Positions 1 to 8,974 of a DNA stretch of 64,000 nucleotides are shown here, one piece after another (within the stretch, counting starts at the first letter, position 1; each line of letters begins with the position of its first letter). Below the pieces are notes generated by a model. It was not told the origin of the DNA. It saw only the letters and a list, made by a program, of their open reading frames with translations, and did no database searches. Origin of the DNA: Tetrahymena thermophila SB210 (Eukaryota > Ciliophora > Oligohymenophorea > Hymenostomatida > Tetrahymenidae); assembly GCF_000189635.1 (NCBI RefSeq), contig NW_002476556.1, forward strand, positions 1 through 64,000, in the 5' to 3' direction. A program made the position numbers and the translations under genes.

Positions 1-53
1 ATTTATTTGTGGAATGAAGTTCTTCTTATAAAAATTTATTTAGTATTTATTTA

Positions 54-2242
54 TTACTAGCTATTTATTTATTTGTATCGAAAAAGAAATTAGCCATATA
101 ATCTGAAATAATTTAAATTTTAAATTAAGCGTTTGTTAAATGTTACCGACTATATATTTTATTCATTCAGCTATTTAAATTTATTTTCCATAAATATCAA
201 TTACTCCTCTCTATAAGTAAAATATTTATTTTTTATATTTTCTTCTATCAAATTTGTCAATTATTTTACGTAAAGTCTCTATTCGTTCATTATCATATTA
301 GAATTTAAAAAGTTAACTTTTTAAATGAAACTATCTCAAACATTTACTTGCTATTTTATTATGAAATTTGTTTAATATCTATATCAACTCAAAATAAGTA
401 ATTACTTCCTATTTTATTTTCAATTTATAGACTGTGTATTAATTAACTGACCAAAAGCTCAAAAAATTTACAATCTGTATTGAAAATTAAATAATGTTTT
501 CTTTTATTGCAGTTTCAGTTATTTTTACATCCTTTTTTAATTATAGTTTGTTTAGACATATTTTTAAATCAATCAATAATCATCTTTTATTACCATCTAT
601 TTTAGATATTCATTTTTATTTAATATTTTATTGAACACATTTTAAAAATTAAATTAATTAAGAAAATTAATTTCTAAAGAAGTAAGCAATGAATAAATAA
701 AGAAATATTAAATGTACCCTCTATTTCCAATTTAAAGTTTGATTAGAATCTACTTTTAGCAAACTAAACCAAAATTAATTACATCCTATTTTATGTTAAA
801 TTAGAGTAAATATTTTTGATAAAAAATTGTATGAAAATATTACTATCTATTTATTATACAAATTAAAGCTAATTCAGAATATTCTCAACAAAATAAACTA
901 AAATTACATCCTGCATTTATTTTAATAATAACTTATAGCAAAATATTCAAGATAAAGTATATTTTATGAAATTACTTGCTATTTATTTTAAATTATTTGA
1001 AATAAATAAATAAATGAATAAACCAGGTATATTAGAAAAATAATTGTTACCTCCTAATTTAATTTAAAAATGAATAGATTGATTATTTTATAGACTTATT
1101 TCATTATATTTTTATCAAATCAATTTATTGAAATGTAATACTAGCTAAATTTATATTTATTATTAATTAATTAATTCAATATTTTTATAAAATAGCAATT
1201 TTTACTCGCTTTTGTATATGTTTTAGTAAATAAATCCTTAATCCTTATCTATTTATTTAACTCTTTTAAATCTCAAAAATTTACTAACTTTTTATTTATT
1301 TTTAGTAAAATAATTCATCAAATTGTCATAAAAATCTTTTTTTAAATAATTACACACTGTTTTTATGTCAAAATTAGTTAAATATCTTAATTCTTCAATT
1401 TATTTATTTAGTTATTTACAAGCTATTTTCATATAAATTTATTTATCAAAAATTAATCAAATTATTTTAATCATATTTTTTACATCCTATTTTTTATATT
1501 TTAATTAATTAATTAATTGAGCATCTTTTAGTCTACTAAAATATTTCAATCATATTTATTTATTACAAGCTTTTTTGAATATTTAAAATAATTAATTAAT
1601 TGAGCATCTAGGATTCTAAGTAAAATATTTCAATCATATTTATTTATTACTGGCTTTTTTGAATATTTAAAATAATTAATTAATTGAGCATCTAGGATTC
1701 TAAGTAAAATATTTCAATCATATTTATTTATTACCAACTTTTTTGAATATTTAAAATAATTAATTAGTTGAGCATCTTTGATTCTAAGTAAAAGATTTGA
1801 TTTATATTTATTAATTACTCCCTTTTATTAAAAAATATTTGAGAATTGAAAATCTAAAATAAAAGGTAATAAATACCTGCTATTTTAATATATAAAGGTA
1901 GTTGAGTATATCAGAATAGAAATTGCACTAAAATGTGTAAATTATTCAAAATTTACAGACTATTTTAAATTTGAAAGTGATTGAGTTAATTCGTTGAATG
2001 AGTAGAAATTAGAAAATCATACTATCTATTTATTTATATATTTATTTAAGGATTAATATTAACATTATCTTAACTGATTATCATAAAGTAAAAATCTTAC
2101 CCTCTATTATTGCATATGAAGAAGAAGTATAAGATTATAAAAATAATCAGAAACATTAGGAAAATACTTGCTGTATTGTATTATTTATTACAAAAAAGGA
2201 TCCATAATTTAATAACCATAAACATAATTGAGTCAAATACAT
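54..2242 (-). CDS. Candidate gene built of one-codon micro-exons (partial, runs off the left edge)
   Basis: No product is recognised. On the plus strand the motif TTAC (sometimes ATAC or GTAC), three variable bases, then CT plus a T-rich tail recurs at 54, 143, 343, 402, 468, 525, 590, 713, 779, 840, 904, 972, 1047, 1138, 1202, 1281, 1350, 1416, 1480, 1563, 1647, 1731, 1815, 1873, 1953, 2020, 2097, 2164 and 2237. Variants with 6 and about 9 variable bases occur at 201 and 266. Read on the minus strand each site is ...AG, NNN, GTA(A/T)...: a 3' splice site, a 3-nt exon and a 5' splice site. Implied introns are mostly 54-88 nt, a normal ciliate size; one is about 120. Intron interiors are mostly unrelated, so only splice-site-like bases recur. 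Minus-strand triplets from the right begin GAT, CAA, AGG, ATA, TCT, CAG. Two of three phases lack TGA, which is weak evidence. A decayed minisatellite or small-RNA locus is the alternative. Confidence 0.45.
1480..1818. repeat. 84-bp tandem units that differ at the central triplet
   Basis: Four successive units of 83-84 bp lie inside the micro-exon array. The 81 bases between the triplet at 1567-1569 and that at 1651-1653 are identical by eye to the 81 bases between 1651-1653 and 1735-1737. The triplets themselves are AAG, TGG and CAA on the plus strand, followed by TCC in the fourth, slightly diverged unit. Recent duplication of the whole unit is clear, yet all three variable positions changed each time. 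Confidence 0.85.
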
Positions 2243-2623
2243 CCTATTTTATAAATAATAGAAATCAAAAATCTCATTCTAAAAAATATTATTTAAGTTA
2301 TAAAAATATTTTAAAGACATTTGGCCTTCTTAGTTAACTTTTTATTTGAGAATTTTAGACACTAATTTAAAATAGTTAAAAGCTTAAAAAAAAAAAAACA
2401 CTGTTTAATTATCAAAATGACATTTTCAGTTCTGAATTAATCATTAAATAAAGTAACTATAAAATATTCTTTTGAATTTTGTTTTATAGAATACAAATAA
2501 GTAGGGTCCTAAAAAAATACTCTAGTTTTTCAAATTATGCTGTTATTTTTTTCACTTACTACTTTTTCTTAAAACTTTCTGTATTAATATCAATTTCGAA
2601 CCCTATAGTATTTATTATTTTAC

Positions 2624-2763
2624 TAAGTCAATATTTCTAACTCAAGAAACAATTTTGCGAGAATAGCTATAAACAAATTTTTGATTTTGAAAAATTTTAT
2701 TCTTTTTCTTTTTGTGCTTTCTAAAGAAAGTTATATGATTATATTTGAAATCATGCTTCTCAT
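2624..2763 (-). CDS. Possible 5' exon of the micro-exon gene
   Basis: On the minus strand an ATG at 2763-2761, preceded by an A-rich stretch (favoured around ciliate starts), opens a frame without TGA. The frame is Lys/Arg-rich and then hydrophobic, including the run KIKNLFIAILAKLFLELEIL. It continues for 46 codons plus two bases to a GTAAAAT donor-like site at 2623. I could not trace an unbroken splice path from here to the first clear micro-exon at 2237. Exon assignments in 2243-2623 are ambiguous, with several GTA and AG candidates. It may be unrelated to the array or not coding. Confidence 0.2.
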
Positions 2764-2943
2764 TTTTTGGGTTCCAAATAAGTAATGCTTAATAGGAATA
2801 GATAACTTAAAAAGGCTATTTGCTTTGTTTTGTTTTGCTTTTTGTATTTAGTTAAAGTAAAAGCTCATTTTTTAAATTAAACTTATTAAGATTTCCATTT
2901 CAAGATAAAATAAAAATTGCCAGTTTTATTCTTAGTCATAAAT

Positions 2944-2995
2944 CAAGTAATTTATTGTTTCTTCATACAAGTTGATGAAATAAATAAATTACTTG
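2944..2995. other. Inverted repeat (hairpin)
   Basis: The arms CAAGTAATTTATT...TTCAT (2944-2966) and ATGAA...AAATAAATTACTTG (2975-2995) pair over about 20 bases around an 8-base loop. It lies in the 2764-3398 spacer between the micro-exon array and the end of the kinase gene. The rest of that spacer holds nothing I recognise. It could shape the 3' end of the kinase transcript (stop at 3399) or be a relic of an inverted-repeat element. Confidence 0.5.
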
Positions 2996-3398
2996 GTTGG
3001 TTTTTTGCTAGCTTATTAATCAATCTTTATTTGCTCTTGATTTTGCTAATTATTCTGAACGTCTGATTTTTTTTCTATTTTTTGATTCTAGATTTAATCT
3101 TGGTGACCTTATACTGGCTATTTCTAGAAAACCTATTAAGAACTTGCTTATTAATTTGAAAAAAAAGGTTAAATATTCTATTTTTAATTTCCCTATTTCT
3201 CCTATTGATTTAACAAACCATCTATTACTTTTTACATTTCCTTTATTTATTAGTTTAATTCATTAATAACTGCCTCCTATTTTTCATTAAAAAATTAAAG
3301 CAGATTAAACAAATATCTATCTTTATTAAGTAATAAAATCAACATGTTTTTATTTTTATCCATCAATCTAAGAATTGAGATATTAGACTAATTCCTTT

Positions 3399-5287
3399 TC
3401 ATTTTTACTTTAAAAAAATTTATTTAATATTTTTATAAAAGGAATTAAAAAAGTACATGATTGGGTAAAATTTATTCTCAAAACCCTGAACATATTCAAT
3501 GTCTTATCTAAACTATCTGATGTATTACTGAGCTTCTGCATCATCCATAACTTCAATAAATTTGCTTTCTAAATCAAATTCAAAAGAAACAATTCCTTTT
3601 AATACTATTAAAGCTTCCTTAACCTTTAACCTCTCTCTTGGAATGAATTTTGTCAATCCATCAATTATGTATCGAAGCTATTTCTCATAAGCAAGGTTTT
3701 AGAAGTCTGCATTATATTGCAAAGGTTGGTGCTTGCTAAAAACTAAATTCGCTTAAAATCCTGAAATCATTGTATATAACAAATAACCTATTAACCAAAA
3801 AAAAAACATTTACAAGAGATACATCTATAAATTCATGAATGATTCATGTGTATATTTCAATTAATTACCTAAAGAACATGCTTCACTCTTCAAATTAATA
3901 TTATAAATTTTAATAATATTTATAAGTTTTTATCTATAAAATACTCTTTGACTTGGTTTTTACTTTACAGCTACTCCTAAGTTCTTGTATTCCTCAGAGT
4001 AAATATCAAATTTTGAGGGATCATAACATTCTGGAGCTTGGAATATAATATTTCCTTTCTTTAGATGAATTAATATAAATATAAATAAGTATCATAGCTT
4101 CATTTCTTATTTTGAGATGTAAAAAGGACTTTACATATTCATCAAAAGCATATCCAGATTATTAAGTGAGATTATCTGCAAATCCAAAATCAGCTTATTA
4201 ATTAATTAATTTTATTAAATTTAAGATTAGAATAATACAATTAATCAAATATCAATGAAAGATTTACAAACAACTGCGTTTCCATTGTAATCAATTAGGA
4301 TATTATCCATCTTCAGATCATTAACTAAGCATTTCTTAGAATGAATAAAGTAAAGACCCTCTGCAATATCCTTTGTGTATTTAATAGCAGATAACTCATT
4401 CAATCTTTAATTTTAGGTATTCTTAATAATATCACTCAATGTTCCTATTTTTTATCGAGATATTCCATTTAATTTATGCATTAAGAGATGGATGCTATAA
4501 AATTTTGAAGGTAATGAATGATATATACCTAAACATTCGGTAAGGACTAAGAAGATATAATCATTTCCTTCTATCTTGTGTAGAAGATTGGCTACATAAG
4601 GAGAGCCCTTGCATTAATTGAGCATTTAGATTTCTTACTAAACTTAACCTAAAATAACTTGATCAACATTGTCCTTTGAATCTTTAATAGGAATTCCTTT
4701 GATAGCATACCTCTTGTTAGTTGATTTTTCCTTTGCTAATACAACTAATCCTTGAGCTCCTTAACCCTAAAAATCTAAATTCATCATATCCTTTTTGCAA
4801 TAACTCGCTCTTCATATCTTTGTAAACCATATTTTAGGCTTTACTCAATGTAGGTTCATTAATGTCAGAAACTTTTGGGATTTTTAGAATAAATAATGAT
4901 TAATGCTGCTTATACTAAAAAATGTTTTGATTTATGGCTTTAAATTGATAGGAGGCCTTAAATTTAAAAAAATGATACTCTGATAGTTGAATATCATCAA
5001 ATAATTATGGAAATTAAAAAAATGCAATTTACTAAGCAACTCTTGTTTTTGAAGCATTTAAATACCCTTATCTGCATACATCTATCTAATTTTCTATCTA
5101 TTTTGGATATGCTGAAGTAGCTTCAACTTTACCATTTCGTGTTGCTATTGATTTTAGCTGATTTATTCCATTAGATCTACCTTATTTTACTAATTATTCT
5201 TTTACCTATTAATTTAACAAATTAATCAAATTATTAAAATATTATGAAGAAACAAAGAGCGACTTTAGTTTTTCTCAACGAATTCAT
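3399..5287 (-). CDS. Protein kinase-like gene, probable frameshift
   Basis: Read with TAA/TAG as Gln, the minus strand shows an ordered kinase domain. A Gly-rich loop GQGAQGLVVLA lies near 4740-4766 and the ATP lysine in YAIKGI near 4700. The helix-C glutamate is in QQEIQML near 4630 and the hinge is LVLTECL. The catalytic loop is LVNDLKMDNILID (4291-4327), followed by DFGFAD (4173-4190), APE in FQAPECY (4026-4043) and a C-lobe ending at TGA 3399-3401. At least four short introns fit; one is 4445-4528. Catalytic Asp, Lys and Asn are present, but the usual His-Arg of HRD is Val-Asn, so this is a non-RD kinase. About 150 residues rich in Gln and Lys precede the domain. The upstream frame reads YDEFRFLG and the next QGAQG lies one base out of phase at about 4763, so an extra base is likely. 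The start at 5287 is tentative. Substrate unknown. Confidence 0.75.
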
Positions 5288-6124
5288 AAACAAAAACATA
5301 TGCATTAATTAATAGTATCATGATTACATATTAGAATATTTGTTTTTTGTTAATATTTAAGAGTAGCTAGCTAATCTTTTATTATGAAAAGTGAACATAT
5401 TTTCAAAAACTTATTTATCTATATTTATAAAGCAAATAATTTTTTATTTAATGCTAAAAATAATTAATTTATATTATATATTGCTAATAAATAATCTAAA
5501 GGATTGGATTTATTTACACCAATAAAGTCTATTTCAAAAATATTAAATATGAGAATCTATGGATAATTTGATCTTTTTTAATATAAAGCTTTTTGATAAC
5601 ATTTAGTTAAAAATAGATATTTTTTCTATTAATTGTATTATTTTTGCTAAAAATTTTAATTATTTAATAAAATTGATTGTAAAAAATATATGAATTTATG
5701 TATTCATTTTTATAGTTATGTAGTTAACACAAAAATATTAAAGCTAATTAAATTATAATTTAATCATTCATATCAATTTTATATATAATTTTATTATTTA
5801 ATTTGACCTGTCAGTGGTAACCATTTGATTTTTCTTACTTGGCATGAAATGAGTAAGTACTATTTATATCTTCTATATATATATATATATATATAGTACG
5901 CTAGAGTACTGCCTTTTTTAAGACTACATACACGAATAATAATAATATATTATATTTTATAATAGTTTTTAAAAAATTCATTTTTTCTAAAAAATTTATT
6001 TTTTTTAATTAGTAAGTAATATCATTATTATGTTACAAAAATAAAATATAAAGTAAAATATTTAAAACTAATAATTTTTATTTATAAAATGCTAATTTCA
6101 GAGCAATATTTTACTAGATACTTT
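5288..6124. other. Intergenic spacer with a dispersed TATATAGTRC element
   Basis: AT-rich DNA without a gene. At 5872-5921 a (TA)n run is followed by AGTACGCTAGAGTACTGCC and a T-rich tail. Similar blocks occur at about 36345-36392 and 46873-46915 in the A-gene spacers, so this is a dispersed repeat end. A small imperfect hairpin (CTTACT ... AGTAAG) lies near 5834-5857. Nothing else is seen. Confidence 0.5.
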
Positions 6125-6706
6125 TCACCATCTTCTTTTTTTGGAATTCTTGCTTTCTATGAATTTGCATACTCCTAAATCTTCATTACAGTTGGGGCAA
6201 GAGTGAAATTTATCTTTGACAGCCTTAACTGTTCCAAGAGTTAAAGTTGCGGTAGCTAAACCGATTAATCCTGGCGCTCTTTAGTATTTTATGTCAGTGA
6301 CAACTAATTTATTACATTTAGGGCAAACTACTTATACTGGTTCAGAAGCCTTTGCACATATTTGCTTAGCACTTAGTTGATTTCCTTATTGCTATTATTA
6401 TTACTATAATTAGGTCTAATTATTATACTCCTATTGTTAGTACATTTAGGGTTAATAAGATTGAGGTTATTGATAATACTATTAGTTATAACCATTTTAT
6501 TTCTAATCTATTTGAGGTTAATTGGATAGTTATTATTATTAGTATTATTGCTATTATTAGCACATTTAAGACTAAGAACCGAATTATTATTGTTAATTAT
6601 AACCATTATACATCATTTATTAATCGAAACCACCATTTGTAGTAGCAGGTTAAGGAGGTAAAGGTGGATATTTAGCTTATTATGGAAAGTATGGGTCTTA
6701 ATACAT
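6125..6706 (-). CDS. LITAF-like zinc-ribbon protein with Gln-rich N-terminus, copy 1
   Basis: An uninterrupted 193-codon frame runs from ATG 6706-6704 to TGA 6127-6125. Residues 1 to about 105 are Gln/Tyr/Pro/Asn-rich, starting MYQDPYFPQQAKYPPLPPQP, and are disordered in character. The C-terminal part carries two CPxC knuckles, VVCPKCNKLVVTD and HSCPNCNEDLG. They flank a roughly 25-residue semi-hydrophobic stretch, APGLIGLATATLTLGT. This is the layout of LITAF/SIMPLE domains, monotopic membrane zinc ribbons found on endosomal membranes. The tail is basic (SKNSKKRRW). The PPLPP element near the N-terminus fits the Pro-rich adaptor motifs seen in that family. It is isolated, on the same strand as the kinase. 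Endosomal function is inferred from family only. Confidence 0.85.
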
Positions 6707-7596
6707 TTTGTTAATGAGTTTTTTGCGTATTTTAGCTTTTATCAATTTGTTTGTTAAATTTTAATTATTAGTAATTCGAAGAGTTACTTTTTAAAAGAAT
6801 GCCATTTAAATGGAAGCATTTTAAAAAATCAGAATTACTTATTGAAATTAAAGTAACGATATTAAAATCTGATGAAATTTTTGAAAGGATAAATAATCAT
6901 TGTTTTTTGAATGAATTTTTTAATTGATTATTAAAGATTTGTCTATTTCTTAATTAAACACATTTTTTTTTACTTAAAAACCCTTTCAAAAGAAAGAAAA
7001 ATTAATTAACTCAGAAATAGAAAAACAAATTTCTATTAATTTCTATTAATGCTCTATGAATACAGAATCAAATCAATATATATATATATTTATATTGACA
7101 AATTAATTATTATTAACTGGTTTTTTTTATGAATAGTAAAATAGAGTATGATGATTAGTTAATAAATATTACAAATTATCATTGAATTTTAATATTAAAA
7201 TGATTGATTGTTAAAAGCAATAAATAAATGTTTCTAATATTTAATTTAATTTTCTTTAAAAGACTTTGATTAAGTTACTAAAGCAATTTCATAAAACATT
7301 GATATAAATTTAATACACTATTGGAAGAATAAATAGATTAATTAAATATGAAGCTAAATTTTAATGTGGAGCAAATATAATTTTATATATGCAATTTATG
7401 ATATAAAAAACATATTTTTTAGCAAATATAAATAATATTTAAATTTAAAAAAATTTATTTTGTGAAACAAATATAAGAATAAAAATAAGAATTGCAAAAG
7501 GAACGAAATATTGGATAATTAAAATGAAATTAAAAAATGCTTGATAATACTTTTAAGATTTCATCCTATCTAGCTTAATGATCGATCTTTGAAATC
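6707..7596. other. Intergenic spacer
   Basis: AT-rich DNA with homopolymer and (TA)n runs. No splice-compatible coding signal was seen on either strand. Confidence 0.5.
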
Positions 7597-7758
7597 TCAG
7601 TCAGAGATATTTTTTTTGAGAGCTTTGATGCCCATAATAGATATCATAGCATAAGGCATTAAAGCGGTTTCACAAATAGTTTTATATAGAACCTCATATT
7701 ATCCCAGTTTTACTTATTTTGAAACTATTCCATTTTATTTTAAAAAATTATTGCTCAT
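7597..7758 (-). CDS. Small ORF, 53 residues, unknown
   Basis: The frame runs from ATG 7758-7756 to TGA 7599-7597 with no internal stop in the ciliate code. It is less AT-rich than its surroundings. Codons such as GCC, CTG and GGC occur, unlike adjacent spacer. It begins MSNNFLKQNGIVSK and has a mildly hydrophobic stretch ETALMPYAMISIMGIKAL that could be a membrane-associated helix, then a lysine-rich end. No family is recognised. It could be an intact small protein or the last exon of a decayed gene. The neighbouring stretch at 7929-8290 is also coding-like. Confidence 0.4.
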
Positions 7759-7928
7759 AATTTACTTTGATTATATGTACTTTTAAGACGAAATATGAAC
7801 TAATTAATACTACTGATTTTTTAGATTATTTTTTACCATCAGATAAAAATTTTTTTAATTTCTAAATAAAATTTAGCTTTAAATTATATTATAAAATAAG
7901 AATTACTAAAATAATAAAGAAAACTACC

Positions 7929-8290
7929 ATGTTCTCAACCCTATCAAAGTGTTTTTGTAGTTTTTATGAATTAAAATAATTATACTAAGGCTGAAGTCAC
8001 CCTAGATGAAGATGACCTCTTTGTTTTGAATTCTTTAGTCCCCTATGAAAACATGTAGACAATCCTTGTTATCCTAAAAATGATCTTAATGATGAACTTA
8101 TTAACTCACATATAAGATATATTAATTTTATTGCTCTGCTTACTAGAGACAAACCTGATTACCCTCAATTTTTATCTAATTTGCTTAAAAAATGTGAGGA
8201 AATTGCACAAGAAATGGAAAATTACATCATAAAAAGGCTTCATAAATATAATATGTATAAATATTATTTTAGTATATAACTAATAAACTC
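7929..8290 (+). pseudogene. Decayed coding fragment
   Basis: Three coding-like pieces lie in different frames. An ATG at 7929 opens a 21-codon frame that ends at TGA. Next comes an acidic frame containing EVTLDEDDLFVLNSLVPYEN. Directly after, two bases out of phase, is a frame containing NDLNDELINSHIRYINFIAL and KKCEEIAQEMENYIIKRL. The last two join smoothly if the dinucleotide TA after ATG near 8052 is ignored. GC content and codon choice are gene-like compared with flanking DNA. I do not recognise the protein. A broken gene is more likely than an intact one because no GT...AG pair restores the frame. Confidence 0.4.
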
Positions 8291-8344
8291 TATTTGCTTG
8301 CATAGCTTTATAAATAATGTGTTTTAACTATTAAAATAATAACA

Positions 8345-8974
8345 ATAACAATAACTGTAACTTACTTTTTAAAGCAAAAAAAAGTAATTTTTAGATTTAA
8401 AAGCAAAAAAAAAAATATTTTCTATTTTTTAAAAATTAAAGCATTTTTTAAAAATAGGGATGAACAAACAGTTTTTATGGGTCTCTTTATAATTAATGAT
8501 AAAAATAAAGTATAAAATTATGCTAAAAATATAATCAATTATCATTTTTTATAAAAATTAATATAAATTACATTATCAATTTTAAACCTATTATAAAATA
8601 ATTTGTTTAAGAAATCATTAGTGCTATCAAATTCACTTAGTTTTAAATAAGAGGAGTCTGTCCTTCTTTATTTTGAATTGGATTTTAACTTGGACAAAAG
8701 AATATTACAGTTTACAGTAAATTAATTAGTTTATCGGAAAATTTCTGCTAACTTTTGATCAAAATAGAAAAAAGGGATTTCTAATAGAAATTAAAAAGTG
8801 ATAAGAAATTAATCTAATAATTCTTCTTCTGCAAACTTAATTGGTATAAAATAATCTTTGTTTTTATTGTTTAATTAGCAGAGAGTTGGTAATAACATAT
8901 AATCAATAATTCACTAATTCCAAAACAAATTAATTTAAAGTAAAAAAAATAAGTAAATAGGAAAAATAATTAAA
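8345..8974. promoter_or_regulatory. Upstream region of A1: degenerate 349-type repeat plus conserved 5' block
   Basis: 8345-8560 resembles part of the 349-bp tandem unit found at 21941-23302 (shared AAAGCAA, TATTTTCTATTTTTT and GTCTCTTTATA tracts). From 8566 to the A1 start lies a block shared with A2-A7. It begins AAATTACATTATCAATTTTA and contains AAGAAATYATTAGTGCTATC, TTTATCRGAAAATTTCTGC, AAAAGTGATAAGAAATTAAT and AGAGTTGGTAA. Its retention before seven paralogues suggests promoter and 5' UTR, although recent duplication alone could also explain it. Confidence 0.5.

Noticed and set aside
54-2242. CRISPR-like array
   Set aside because: Regular spacing invites the idea, but the constant part is about 10 bases, the variable part is three, and the organism is a eukaryote.
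2110-2337. 75-codon plus-strand ORF within the repeat-like region
   Set aside because: It spans three of the regular TTAC/ATAC-NNN-CT sites, its reading continues past the TAA in this code, and its composition is that of AT-rich noncoding DNA.
5872-5900. (TA)n run as a promoter
   Set aside because: TA runs are common throughout this AT-rich DNA, and this one is part of a dispersed repeat rather than placed before a gene.
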